Below are positions 17,759 to 26,612 of a DNA stretch of 64,000 bases, piece by piece (the stretch's first letter is position 1; each line of letters starts with the position of its first letter). A model generated the notes under the pieces. The model was given only the letters and a program-made list of their open reading frames with translations, was not told the origin of the DNA and made no database searches. A program made the position numbers and the translations under genes. Source of the stretch: Aestuariibacter sp. GS-14 (GTDB taxonomy: Bacteria > Pseudomonadota > Gammaproteobacteria > Enterobacterales > Alteromonadaceae); NCBI RefSeq assembly GCF_006494365.1, contig NZ_VHIP01000002.1, positions 248,001 to 312,000 on the forward strand, written 5' to 3'.

Positions 17759-18424
17759 TTAGCCGGGATAACGTTCAGCCAGCCCTTTATATACCAGGTC
17801 AGCGTAGTCTGGTGCGTTCATGTCGAGGCTGTCCAGCACCTCAACCAAATGGGCGTTATCTTCGCGGCCATGCCAGGTTTTAACGTACGTACCGGCTTTG
17901 TAACCGTGGTCCTGACGGAAGAAATTCAGTACATTTTTACCCACATACTGACGATACAACTCATCACCGCTCATTTCGCTTTGCGTCACAATTTGCATAA
18001 ATAAAGGTACACTGAACCGTTTGGCTGCGCATAAGCCGGTCATGAGTTCCAGGTTGTCCAGCAAAGATAGAGAGGCTGGTGCATATGACTGACCATCAAA
18101 TTGTACATGTGGCGCGTTTTCGGCAAGCTCAGCAGCCAGTGCCGTTGCGGTTTCCTCAATATCACCGTGATAATCAATGATGCTGGCAGACAACGCAAAA
18201 TGCCAAATATCGACCAATTCCATTTGTAATTGTGGCAGATCTTTTTCCTGCGCTTTCCACCATTTCCATCCGTGGTGGTCAATCGCTTCTACAGATTCAA
18301 CCATCGCTGCCCGCAAGTAGCCATAACCGGCGGTAAGCCATTGCGGGTTTACTTTTATGTTCATGTTGTTCTGCAATGACAGCATGGTATTAAGTTGTTG
18401 TTGTGTCAGCATAAATATGTCCAT
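17759..18424 (-). CDS. Dimeric all-alpha dUTP diphosphatase (dUTPase_2/MazG-like)
   Basis: The protein has 221 residues, or 217 if translation starts at the second Met. It has the all-alpha NTP pyrophosphatase helices with metal-binding acids (MVESVEAIDHHGWKWWK and QLQMELVDIWHF) and later HGREDNAHLVEVLD. Dimeric dUTPases hydrolyse dUTP to dUMP and pyrophosphate, keeping uracil out of DNA. They replace the trimeric Dut enzyme in some bacteria and phages. The gene stands alone on the minus strand. The region upstream of it contains the candidate sRNA locus on the opposite strand. Confidence 0.85.
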   Translation of the reverse strand: MDIFMLTQQQLNTMLSLQNNMNIKVNPQWLTAGYGYLRAAMVESVEAIDHHGWKWWKAQEKDLPQLQMELVDIWHFALSASIIDYHGDIEETATALAAELAENAPHVQFDGQSYAPASLSLLDNLELMTGLCAAKRFSVPLFMQIVTQSEMSGDELYRQYVGKNVLNFFRQDHGYKAGTYVKTWHGREDNAHLVEVLDSLDMNAPDYADLVYKGLAERYPG

Positions 18425-18750
18425 TTTTATAATAGTGAGTGCGCTGTTGGTTCTGTTCCAAAGGCGCGAGCAGTATGTGGCACAGCGGCACTAACTGCAA
18501 TGTCTAACGTTATTGCAAATGTTAGCATGGCAACCGGTAAGGAAAAACTGAAAAGGCCGGGAATTTCAGAGCACGTGTTGGTGAGCGCTAAGTGATTGCG
18601 CTAAGTGATTGCACTGTGTGGATGCAGGTATTGGCGTTGTTGAAGCTAATCTGCTCTTTTGCGGTGCGAATGCACCACATTGAGGAATAAATTATACAAT
18701 CAGGCTGTAAATTGTATGTTAAGTTGTTGAATTTTAATATTTAATTATTT
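18425..18750 (+). promoter_or_regulatory. Dyad-rich region upstream of the candidate sigma54 promoter
   Basis: There is no supported gene here. Going downstream there is a 13 bp tandem repeat (GCGCTAAGTGATT twice, 18585-18610) that runs straight into TGCACTGTGTGGATGCA (18610-18626). The latter is one mismatch from the GCAC-N7-GTGC core of NtrC sites. Next comes a near-perfect dyad TGCGGTGC-GAAT-GCACCACA (18660-18679), and then an inverted repeat ATACAAT / ATTGTAT (18694-18717). Relative to a start near 18777 these lie at about -159, -107 and -71, the usual range for enhancer-binding activators. The regulator is inferred, not shown. Confidence 0.5.
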
Positions 18751-18766
18751 TGGCATCTATTCTGCA
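18751..18766 (+). promoter_or_regulatory. Candidate sigma54 (-24/-12) promoter
   Basis: TGGCATCTATTCTGCA matches the sigma54 consensus TGGCAC-N5-TTGCW at the key GG and GC and with exactly the required 10 bp between them. Two bases differ (T for C, and C for the first T of TTGC). The predicted transcription start is about 18777. Strand and spacing point it at the gene-free, terminator-ended stretch to 18907. Confidence 0.6.
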
Positions 18767-18776
18767 ATAGATCATT

Positions 18777-18907
18777 TGTTAACTGCGCTGTGTGCTAGCG
18801 CTAACTTTGGCCGGTGCCAGGCAACGCCGGCTCAAAGTTGCTAGGATGTGGCCCGTAACCTTCCCCATACAGATTTTTCGTGTCCTGAGGTCTGTATGGG
18901 TTTTTTT
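18777..18907 (+). ncRNA. Candidate sigma54-dependent small RNA
   Basis: About 130 nt lie between the predicted sigma54 start and a strong intrinsic terminator, with no open frame that has a ribosome site. Predicted folds are GCGCT/AGCGC (18785-18801), then a long stem AACTTTG-GCCGG pairing with CCGGC-T-CAAAGTT (18803-18839, 12 pairs with one bulged T), and the terminator stem CCCATACAG/CTGTATGGG (18864-18900) followed by seven T. Three stem-loops and a U tail are typical of Hfq-bound regulators. It does not match Qrr, GlmY/GlmZ, Spot 42 or RyhB as I remember them. It could instead be a leader or attenuator for the lipoprotein gene that starts 173 bp later. Confidence 0.5.
18864..18907 (+). 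terminator. Intrinsic terminator of the candidate sRNA
   Basis: A perfect 9 bp stem (CCCATACAG at 18864-18872, CTGTATGGG at 18892-18900) is followed directly by TTTTTTT. The nearest upstream gene on this strand is the broken GNAT more than 1.1 kb away, so the terminator must serve a non-coding transcript or a leader. Confidence 0.85.
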
Positions 18908-19079
18908 ATCTCTGCCAGCCACGCGCCGCACTATACTCGCTTGTTTATTAAATCACCAGTTATTTCCCTGCATATTTCTATCAAATTCGTTTCAAGGCAT
19001 ACTAGCCAAACATTCATTTTCGGTGTTGGCTAAACGCATATTATTGGCATATACCAAAGATCAGGTCAGGGAGAGGCAA

Positions 19080-19652
19080 ATGCAGGTTTACACCCGGTTA
19101 CTCATTCTATCGCTTTTCATCCTTAACGGCTGTGGTGCTACATCACCTTCGACATCCTTATCCTCATCCTCATCCTCATCCTCAAACGAGCCAATTGCGG
19201 TCGGGCAAAGTGTTGATGAGCTCATCGCCGATATCGAAAACAAGCACCCGATAAGTTACTTATTACTGGCCGCTAATCTGTTTAACACAGGTGATAAAGA
19301 CCAGGCCGTGCAATGGTATTACGTCGGACAGATGCGATTTCGCGCGTATTTAATGGCAAATCCTGATCTGGACCCGTCGGCCGATGGCGCGTTGTATACG
19401 TCATTTCAATCTGTTCTTGGTGCGCCTATAAATGAATACGCCGGTGCCGATCCTGACGCATGGGTAACGCTTATCGACAATGCCATTACCTGGCATAAGC
19501 ATCACCCCAATGGTTTCACGCCAAAAGAACAATATCCCGACATCTATGCAGAGATTGAAGCCGGGTTTATCTCGTTTAAAGAGCAGGTGGCGTCCAGTAA
19601 AGAAGCAATTCGCAAGCAACGCGCACTCAATGGCTTGCCAAATAAACAGTAA
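19080..19652 (+). CDS. Hypothetical lipoprotein with a serine-repeat linker
   Basis: The start is ATG 19080 with GGGAGAGG just before it. An open frame continues upstream but covers the sRNA locus and has no start signal. The 190-residue product has a lipoprotein signal (LLILSLFILNGC, cleavage before the Cys). A run of eight Ser encoded by the hexanucleotide TCCTCA repeated four times (19161-19184) follows, then a helical domain of about 150 residues (DELIADIENKHPISYLLLAANLFNTGDKDQAVQWYYVGQMRF) that resembles a single TPR-like unit. I do not recognise a function. recC begins 64 bp downstream, and the lipoprotein may share its transcript. Confidence 0.78.
   Translation: MQVYTRLLILSLFILNGCGATSPSTSLSSSSSSSSNEPIAVGQSVDELIADIENKHPISYLLLAANLFNTGDKDQAVQWYYVGQMRFRAYLMANPDLDPSADGALYTSFQSVLGAPINEYAGADPDAWVTLIDNAITWHKHHPNGFTPKEQYPDIYAEIEAGFISFKEQVASSKEAIRKQRALNGLPNKQ
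19161..19184 (+). repeat. TCCTCA hexanucleotide microsatellite inside the lipoprotein gene
   Basis: There are four perfect tandem TCCTCA units, preceded by one variant TCCTTA at 19155-19160. Each unit encodes Ser-Ser, so slippage would change linker length by two residues without breaking the frame. Confidence 0.85.
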
Positions 19653-19716
19653 TTTTGCAAAAAGCGGTGAAGACTGAGGCGTATAGCTGAATGGATAGAA
19701 AAGGATTGGAACAGGC

Positions 19717-22700
19717 TTGTTAACACTTTATCCCTCTAACAAACTGGAACACCTGAGCGTGTTGCTATCAACCCTGCTAGCCAGGCAGCCTGCAGAAGGG
19801 TTTACGCCCGATATCATTCTGGTTGAAAGCCCGGGTATGCAGCATTGGCTGAACATGCAACTGGCGCGTGAGCAGGGTATCGCAATGAACATTCTATACC
19901 CATTGCCCGTGCGATTTATGTGGGATATTGCCCGAACCGTATTGGGCGAAGCACGCATTCCACGTGAATCACCCTATCGGCGTGAGGTGTTGCGCTGGCG
20001 CATTTATAAATTACTCGATAGTGCAGAACACATCGAACGGCCAGACATGGCCAGAGTAGCCACTTATCTGGCAACAGACCACGCCCTGGGCAAACTGCAA
20101 CTGGCGGTAAATTTTGCCGATTTACTTGAACAGTATCTATTGTATCGGCCTGATTGGCTATTAAGTTGGGAGAGGCATCAATCGGTAACCGATGATCCGG
20201 ACGAACCCTGGCAAGCTTATCTATGGCGTGCATTAGTGACTGATATTCCCTTATATCCGGCGCGTTTGTACGAACAGTTAATCGAAGGATTAAAAGCCTC
20301 CCCCGACAAACTTGAAGGCCGGCTGCCATCGCGCATTATTCTGTTTGCTATTAATACCATGGCACCGCAGTTTGTTGGTTTTTTGGATGCATTGTCTGCG
20401 GTGATCGATGTACACGTATTTCATTTAAACCCGTGCGTTAATTACTGGGGTAACGTGGCGAGCCGGGGAGAGCAGGCCCGGATCCTGCGACAGCAAGGCA
20501 TTGAAGCCTGGATGGCACAAAATCAGGATAATCCACTACTTGCTAACCTGGGTAAACAAGGGCGTGACTTATTTAATCAGTTAACTCAGTTAGACAGTTA
20601 TGAAATCAGTGCATTCGATGCGCCCGCGCCGGAAGAAGAAAACCAGGCGCCACTGATGTTACACCTGATTCAGCAGGATATTCTGGAAGCGCGCAATGCA
20701 AACGGACTATCCTGCTGGCAAGCCAATGATCGCAGTATTGTGGTCAGCTCGGCGCATAGCGCATTGCGTGAAGTTCAGCATCTGCATGAGCATTTACTCG
20801 GTTTATTGAACGACAATCCCAGGCTACAACCTAAAGATGTGCTGGTAATGTGTCCGGCTATCGAGCAATACGCACCGTTTATTGATGCTGTGTTTGCCAG
20901 AGTCGGTCAGCAACGGTTTGAGGACGATGCCAGTCCCCGGATCCCCTGCAGTGTGGCAGATCGTTCGCCGCTGGATGCAGAGCCCTTGATAGCGGCGTTT
21001 TTATCGTTGCTGCAATTGCCCGATAGCCGCTTTAGCGTAAACCAGATTATCGAATACCTGAGTTTGTCGCCCTTGCAGAAGAAGTTTGGTCTAACCGAAC
21101 AAAGCTTGCTGGTGATAGAACATTGGTTACGAGCAGCAAACATTCATTGGGGGCTGGATGGCGAGCACAAGGCGCGAAGTTCACAACAGGTCACCGACAG
21201 CCCGATGTTTAGCTGGTCCTGGGGTTTTAAACGACTCATGCTGGGGATGGTGGCGGAAGATCGCGAACAGTTGTTGGCAGATTGCGTAACCGTGCCCGAT
21301 GTAGAAGGGCAGCAAAGTGTGGAGCTGGGCAGACTGATGCTGGTATTGGAACAACTGGCCAACCATACTCAACGCATGCATCAGGCCCGCACACCACTTG
21401 AATGGACCGACTACTTGCTTCAGTTAAGAGACGATTGTTTCACGCCGGCGCAAGAAGACAATGACACCTGGGAAAGCATAGGTAAAGCCATTGCTGATTT
21501 AACATTGCAAAGTGAACAGGCTGATTTTAACGGCGCGCTTAGCCTGGTTGAAGTCAGGGATATCTTGAATAAGCGATTTGGTACTCCCGATGCCGGCAAC
21601 CACTTTATGACCGGTCAGGTAACCTTTTGCTCCATGCTGCCAATGCGCAGTATTCCGTTTAAGGTCATTGCCATACTGGGCTTGAACGATGGTGAGTTTC
21701 CTCGCAGTAACCCGCCCGGCAGCATTAATATCATGGCGCGCAGCCCGGCGCGCCTGGGTGATCGCTCGCGCCGACAGGAAGACAGATACCTGTTTTTAGA
21801 AGCCCTGATCTCTGCGCGACAGCATTTGTATCTTAGCTATCAGGGACGCAGTGCGCAGGATAACTCCGAGCGTCAGCCCAGCCTGGTGCTTCAGGAACTA
21901 ATGGATTACTTATCGCAAGGCTATGACTGGCACACCAAACAGGCTTTACAGCAGGTTGCTTTGCATCCATTTAGCCCGGGTGCATTTACCGCGGCACAAC
22001 CGGGGTTTTCCGCTGGCTGGTTCAGACTTGCCCAGGCTATGGTGAATCCACCGGATAAACAGGAGCAGGGCACCACACTCAAGCTGACTACGGCGGTGCA
22101 AAAGCGCAGTCTTACTACTCACGAGCTTACCCAGTGTTTTCGCGATCCATTAGCCTGGCTAGCCAGGCTGCTGGGTGTGTCTTTGGTTCAACAGGATAAC
22201 GTACTGAGTGACGCCGAACCGTTTGAAACCGATAAATTAACGCGATATCAGTTTGTAGAGGGCATGGTGGAACATTATCGCACCAACAGCCAGGCAGCTT
22301 CCCTCACGCCGCGCTATCAACTCAGCGGGCGGGTACCGCAAACGCCCACTACCGAGCTGGAACTGTTGCAATGGGAGCAAGCTGCTCAGGTATTGGCCGA
22401 CACCGTGTCGCAACACAACATTTCGCGAGGTTACTACCAGTTTGACAATGGGCAGTTACAGCTTTCAGCGTACTGTGAATACAGCGACAGCGCCCTGGTC
22501 ATGTACCACGTAGGACAACACGCCACGCATCGCAGTTTCCAGGCGTGGTTAACGCTGCTGCTGGCTAACAGCGAAGGTGTAAACCTACCGCTTACCCTGT
22601 ATTACGTGGATTGGAAAAAAGACAACTATCCTACCAGGTCCATTACGCTGCCAGCGATGTCGGCCGACATGGCTAACGAGGTGCTGGAATCGTTATCATT

Positions 22701-22992
22701 GGCGTTTAGTCAGATTGAACAGTCGCCTACCATTGTGCATCTGGCATTAGGTGAGTTGCTGGCAAAACATGCCAATATGCGAACAGACAGTACTGAATGG
22801 CAGCAAGGTCCGGAAGTAGAAAAGCGCTGGTCATCGCTTACTGATCCCAATAATGAGTTCAGCGTGTTGGGGCACAATCCTTATCTTGCCTGGTTTTATC
22901 CCATCCTCCCGGAGGCAAGTTCATTGCCCTTGTCGTTACTGGCGCGTATTTATGAACCCTTTTTCCAGGCGATGGCAGGAGCCAAATCATGA
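19717..22992 (+). CDS. recC: Exodeoxyribonuclease V gamma subunit RecC
   Basis: The 1091-residue protein starts at a TTG (MLTLYPSNKLEHLSVLL), whose N-terminus matches RecC of E. coli (MLRVYHSNRLD...). This supports the unusual start even though the ribosome site (AAGGA) is a little far. RecC holds the RecBCD complex together and scans for Chi. Visible RecC features include SPGMQHWLNMQLAREQGIAMNI near the N-terminus and GLNDGEFPR with NSERQPSLVLQEL in the second half. It heads a recC-recB-recD operon without the ptrA gene that sits between recC and recB in E. coli, and its stop overlaps the recB start (ATGA). Confidence 0.94.
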   Translation: MLTLYPSNKLEHLSVLLSTLLARQPAEGFTPDIILVESPGMQHWLNMQLAREQGIAMNILYPLPVRFMWDIARTVLGEARIPRESPYRREVLRWRIYKLLDSAEHIERPDMARVATYLATDHALGKLQLAVNFADLLEQYLLYRPDWLLSWERHQSVTDDPDEPWQAYLWRALVTDIPLYPARLYEQLIEGLKASPDKLEGRLPSRIILFAINTMAPQFVGFLDALSAVIDVHVFHLNPCVNYWGNVASRGEQARILRQQGIEAWMAQNQDNPLLANLGKQGRDLFNQLTQLDSYEISAFDAPAPEEENQAPLMLHLIQQDILEARNANGLSCWQANDRSIVVSSAHSALREVQHLHEHLLGLLNDNPRLQPKDVLVMCPAIEQYAPFIDAVFARVGQQRFEDDASPRIPCSVADRSPLDAEPLIAAFLSLLQLPDSRFSVNQIIEYLSLSPLQKKFGLTEQSLLVIEHWLRAANIHWGLDGEHKARSSQQVTDSPMFSWSWGFKRLMLGMVAEDREQLLADCVTVPDVEGQQSVELGRLMLVLEQLANHTQRMHQARTPLEWTDYLLQLRDDCFTPAQEDNDTWESIGKAIADLTLQSEQADFNGALSLVEVRDILNKRFGTPDAGNHFMTGQVTFCSMLPMRSIPFKVIAILGLNDGEFPRSNPPGSINIMARSPARLGDRSRRQEDRYLFLEALISARQHLYLSYQGRSAQDNSERQPSLVLQELMDYLSQGYDWHTKQALQQVALHPFSPGAFTAAQPGFSAGWFRLAQAMVNPPDKQEQGTTLKLTTAVQKRSLTTHELTQCFRDPLAWLARLLGVSLVQQDNVLSDAEPFETDKLTRYQFVEGMVEHYRTNSQAASLTPRYQLSGRVPQTPTTELELLQWEQAAQVLADTVSQHNISRGYYQFDNGQLQLSAYCEYSDSALVMYHVGQHATHRSFQAWLTLLLANSEGVNLPLTLYYVDWKKDNYPTRSITLPAMSADMANEVLESLSLAFSQIEQSPTIVHLALGELLAKHANMRTDSTEWQQGPEVEKRWSSLTDPNNEFSVLGHNPYLAWFYPILPEASSLPLSLLARIYEPFFQAMAGAKS

Positions 22993-25900
22993 GTCTGTCT
23001 CATCTGAATGTGGCTGAGTTGCCCCTTACCGGTCGCCATTTAATTGAAGCCAGTGCTGGTACCGGCAAAACGTTTAATATCACGCGTATTTACCTACGGT
23101 TTCTGCTGGAAATGCGCTTGCCCGTACAACAAATACTGGTGATGACCTTTACCAAAGCGGCCACTGAAGAAATCCGCGGCAGGATTGCGGCTACGCTTCG
23201 TGAAGCACTGACGTTTTGGCATGCAGCCAATGAACAAGGTGTACCCGATAAAGCCGATCCGGTGATGTTGTCGGTATATCAAGCTGTCCCCGGCGCCGAA
23301 GGCATTGCTTTGTTACAAGCGGCGCTACTCGAACTTGATGATGCCGCGGTATTTACCATACACAGTTTTTGTAACAGGGTGCTGGGCGATATGGCCTTTA
23401 CCTCGGCAACGCCACTGGAGCTATCGCTGGCAACCGATACCCGCGAATTATACCGGCTCGCGTGCGAGGATTTCTTTCGTAAAATCAGTAACGATGCACA
23501 GGCATTTGTGTTGCTGCAAGAACACAAATGGCATTCTCCAGAACGCTTTATTCGCCGGTTTGGCAACTGGTTTGATAGCACGGGCGAAATAAGTTGCACC
23601 GATACACAAACCATTCACAAAGAATTTGCTGAGCAGTTAAAAAGCCTGTCTGTCAGTTACAGTCTAGAGGCTGCAGGGATATGCTCGTCACTGCTTACCC
23701 AGTCAGGGCTATTTCAAGATACGGTGATACAGGATAAGCCTGAACGGGCCCAGGAATGGGACATCATTATAAACTGGCTGGAGGGCAATGATTTTTCTAC
23801 TGTACCCAGAGAAGTCGGTCAGTTTGTTAACGGCAACCGGTTTAAAGGTAAACGCGAGGGCATGGAAGAAGCCAAAGCGGCTATCGAACCATTAAAAGAC
23901 TTTCGCGCGCGCTTAAACGATAGTCTCAAACAGCTAAACGAAGCGCAAAGTAAACAACTGAGTAAAGTGCCCGCACTACAGGTTGTGCTGCAAGCGATCA
24001 CCTTTATTCGCGCCCATGTGGCAAAACAAAAAGCGCAATTACAATCGGTGGATTTTAACGATTTAATTCGTATGCTGGCACAGCGAATTACCTCGCCGGA
24101 AAGTCCTTTAAGCGCGCAATTGCGCAGTCAGTACCCGGTCGCGCTGGTGGATGAGTTTCAGGATACCGACGCGGATCAGTATCACATTCTGGCCAACGTT
24201 TATTCAACCCAAGCAACGGAGCAGGGCCGTCATGCCCTGCTGATGATTGGCGATCCTAAGCAGGCCATTTATGGCTTTCGCGGCGGTGACATTTTTACCT
24301 ATCTGGCCGCTGCCAGACAAGCCAGATACCGCTGGGTGATGGACACCAACTGGCGCTCCGTTGCCCCCATGGTAAATGCATACAACCGTTTATTCTGGGG
24401 AAATCCGTTACATCGCGAGCGACGGGATCTATTTGATTTTGAGATTGGTTATGAACCTGTCAATGCCAGTCCGGGCGCGAAGGCGGCCAGTGTGCCACTT
24501 CGTGATCCTAAAGCTGATAGGGCGGCGCTGACTTTCCTGCTATTACCCCCCGATCCTGAGCAAACAAATGGTAAGCAGTCTGGTCCGCCCAAAAGCGAAG
24601 TACGCAGCGCGCAAGCGCAATTATTAACCCGGGAAGTTTTGCGACTATTAAGCGAAGTGAAGCTGGGAGAGCGTTTCACTCAGCCTGGCGATATTGCGAT
24701 TCTGGTGAAAAGCGGTAACGAGGCCCGTATTGTTCAACAGGCGTTGTCGCATCACGGATTACCCAGTGTGTATTTGTCAAATCGTTCCAATTTGTTTAAC
24801 AGTGCAGAAGCGACCGATGTGCTGCGCGTGCTGGATGCTATCTGGCATGCTCATGATATGCGTTTAGTACAGTCTGCTCTGGCCAGTCCGTTAATCGGCT
24901 TGCCTGCCGCCAAAGTGCACGAATTACTGCAAAATGACGATGCAGCCGACTGGGATGCGCTGCTCACCCAGTTCAGCCAGTGGCGTGATGTGTGGCAGAA
25001 GCAAGGTGTGTTAAGTCTTATCCTGGCGTTACTGCAACATCAGTACATGCCGCCTGACACCAATGCTGAGCGCAGTGTTACCAATTACCAGCATTTAGCC
25101 GAGGTGTTACAGGAAGCGGCCAAAGGTTATCCTCAGCCCAGTCATCATTTGAACTGGCTGCGCAGGCAGGTCATTCATCCCGATCAGGCTAAAGAACAGA
25201 TTCAGCGACTGGAAAGTGATGCCCGATTGATTCAAATTGTGACGCAGCACGGCTCAAAGGGGCTGGAATATCCCATTGTGTTTGTACCTTTCGCATCGGA
25301 ATACCGCGATCCCACCACCATTGGCAAAGTAAAAGCCGATATTGTGCGTTACTACGATGAGGCCAACGCTCAGCAGCAGCTAAAGCTGGGGCCGGGGGCA
25401 TCGTTGATGCAACGGGTGAAGCGCGAGGCTGACGCGGAGAGCATGCGCCTGTTGTATGTGGCTATAACGCGTTCTTCGCATCGCTGTTATTTAGGCGTGG
25501 CGGACACGTTGCAAAGCGAATTATCGTCGCTGGGTAACATATTGGCTCGCGAGCAGTTTGATAGCTGGCAGGCCGCGATTATGGCGTTAGTGAATGAAGG
25601 CGAAGGACATACAGCCTGCATTACAGCAGTGGACGACAGAGATCTTGTGCTGCGCACACCGCCTGTCACTGCGCTTACGTGTAAACGGTTTGAACGCGCA
25701 CTCGACGACCCATGGCGATTGTACTCATTTTCAGCCTTAACCCGACAAGTTGCGCATACGCGGATCCGGCAGCGCGAGTCTGAAATTAATGAAGCCACAG
25801 CGCCGGAACCCGCAGTTGTATCGCCAGATCAAAGTGCTCAGCTGCGGTATACGCTTCAACCGGGCGCACAAAGTGGAAACCTGCTTCACGATGTATTAGA

Positions 25901-26612
25901 AGAGCTGGATTTCAGGGAACCTGACTGGCTTGAGACTGCCCCTGTAATTGCGCAGCGCTACGGCATCAGCGAGGCTGAACAACCGGCATTATTTGACTGG
26001 CTGGAAGATGTACTGAATACCCCGTTACGCGACGCCTTTAACGGCGATAGCTTTAGCATGAGTATGTTGCCATTGCACGATACCCTGCGCGAGGCGGAAT
26101 TTTATTTTCCACTCAATGCGGTAAAACGCAATGCGCTGACTAAAGTATTGGCGCAGCACCGAGCGGCGGTGCTCGACCAACCGTTGCCAGTGAATCTGGA
26201 AGGGAGTTTATTGGCTGGTATGATGCACGGCTTTATCGATTTGATCTTTAAGCGCGGTGACCGTTATTACATAGCCGATTACAAATCAACCTTTCTGGGA
26301 GTAGGGGGGCATCATTATCAGCCAGATAATCTGGCCCTCAATAACATGCAGCACAATTACGACCTGCAGTACCTGATTTACAGTGTGGCGTTACACCGGT
26401 TTTTGGCAAAACGTATTACTCACTACGACCCGGAGCGGCATTTGGGGGGCGTGTATTATTTTTACCTGCGAGGAATGTCGGCACAACATAGTGAGCACAG
26501 TGGTGTGTTTTATCATGCGTTACCTGTGAGCATGGTGCTGGCTGTAGAACAAGCTCTCACCGGTTGCCAAACGCTCGTGGAGTCAGTTCCGAAAACAGGG
26601 AGCGAAATATAA
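22989..26612 (+). CDS. recB: Exodeoxyribonuclease V beta subunit RecB
   Basis: The 1207-residue protein is a UvrD-like superfamily 1A helicase with a C-terminal nuclease. Walker A is EASAGTGKTFNITR near residue 20, Walker B/motif II is ALVDEFQDTDADQY, motif III is IGDPKQAIYGFRGGD and motif VI is LLYVAITRSSHRC. The RecB nuclease is intact, with GNLLHDVLEEL, MHGFIDLIF and YYIADYKST. It is the 3'-5' motor and the nuclease of RecBCD, processing double-strand breaks for RecA loading. It overlaps recC by 4 bp, and its stop overlaps the recD start (TAATG). Confidence 0.95.
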   Translation: MSLSHLNVAELPLTGRHLIEASAGTGKTFNITRIYLRFLLEMRLPVQQILVMTFTKAATEEIRGRIAATLREALTFWHAANEQGVPDKADPVMLSVYQAVPGAEGIALLQAALLELDDAAVFTIHSFCNRVLGDMAFTSATPLELSLATDTRELYRLACEDFFRKISNDAQAFVLLQEHKWHSPERFIRRFGNWFDSTGEISCTDTQTIHKEFAEQLKSLSVSYSLEAAGICSSLLTQSGLFQDTVIQDKPERAQEWDIIINWLEGNDFSTVPREVGQFVNGNRFKGKREGMEEAKAAIEPLKDFRARLNDSLKQLNEAQSKQLSKVPALQVVLQAITFIRAHVAKQKAQLQSVDFNDLIRMLAQRITSPESPLSAQLRSQYPVALVDEFQDTDADQYHILANVYSTQATEQGRHALLMIGDPKQAIYGFRGGDIFTYLAAARQARYRWVMDTNWRSVAPMVNAYNRLFWGNPLHRERRDLFDFEIGYEPVNASPGAKAASVPLRDPKADRAALTFLLLPPDPEQTNGKQSGPPKSEVRSAQAQLLTREVLRLLSEVKLGERFTQPGDIAILVKSGNEARIVQQALSHHGLPSVYLSNRSNLFNSAEATDVLRVLDAIWHAHDMRLVQSALASPLIGLPAAKVHELLQNDDAADWDALLTQFSQWRDVWQKQGVLSLILALLQHQYMPPDTNAERSVTNYQHLAEVLQEAAKGYPQPSHHLNWLRRQVIHPDQAKEQIQRLESDARLIQIVTQHGSKGLEYPIVFVPFASEYRDPTTIGKVKADIVRYYDEANAQQQLKLGPGASLMQRVKREADAESMRLLYVAITRSSHRCYLGVADTLQSELSSLGNILAREQFDSWQAAIMALVNEGEGHTACITAVDDRDLVLRTPPVTALTCKRFERALDDPWRLYSFSALTRQVAHTRIRQRESEINEATAPEPAVVSPDQSAQLRYTLQPGAQSGNLLHDVLEELDFREPDWLETAPVIAQRYGISEAEQPALFDWLEDVLNTPLRDAFNGDSFSMSMLPLHDTLREAEFYFPLNAVKRNALTKVLAQHRAAVLDQPLPVNLEGSLLAGMMHGFIDLIFKRGDRYYIADYKSTFLGVGGHHYQPDNLALNNMQHNYDLQYLIYSVALHRFLAKRITHYDPERHLGGVYYFYLRGMSAQHSEHSGVFYHALPVSMVLAVEQALTGCQTLVESVPKTGSEI

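Noticed and set aside
17759-18424. Phage origin of the dimeric dUTPase
   Set aside because: All-alpha dUTPases are also ordinary chromosomal genes in Alteromonadales, and no phage genes surround it.
18803-18907. A known metabolite riboswitch for the stem-loops before the lipoprotein gene
   Set aside because: I compared remembered consensus features of c-di-GMP, TPP, molybdenum cofactor, guanidine, ZTP and fluoride riboswitches and found no match. The sigma54-type promoter favours a separate sRNA.
18792-19079. Upstream extension of the lipoprotein open frame as coding sequence
   Set aside because: It would run through the sRNA stem-loops and terminator, has no ribosome site and would bury the lipoprotein signal that begins at ATG 19080.
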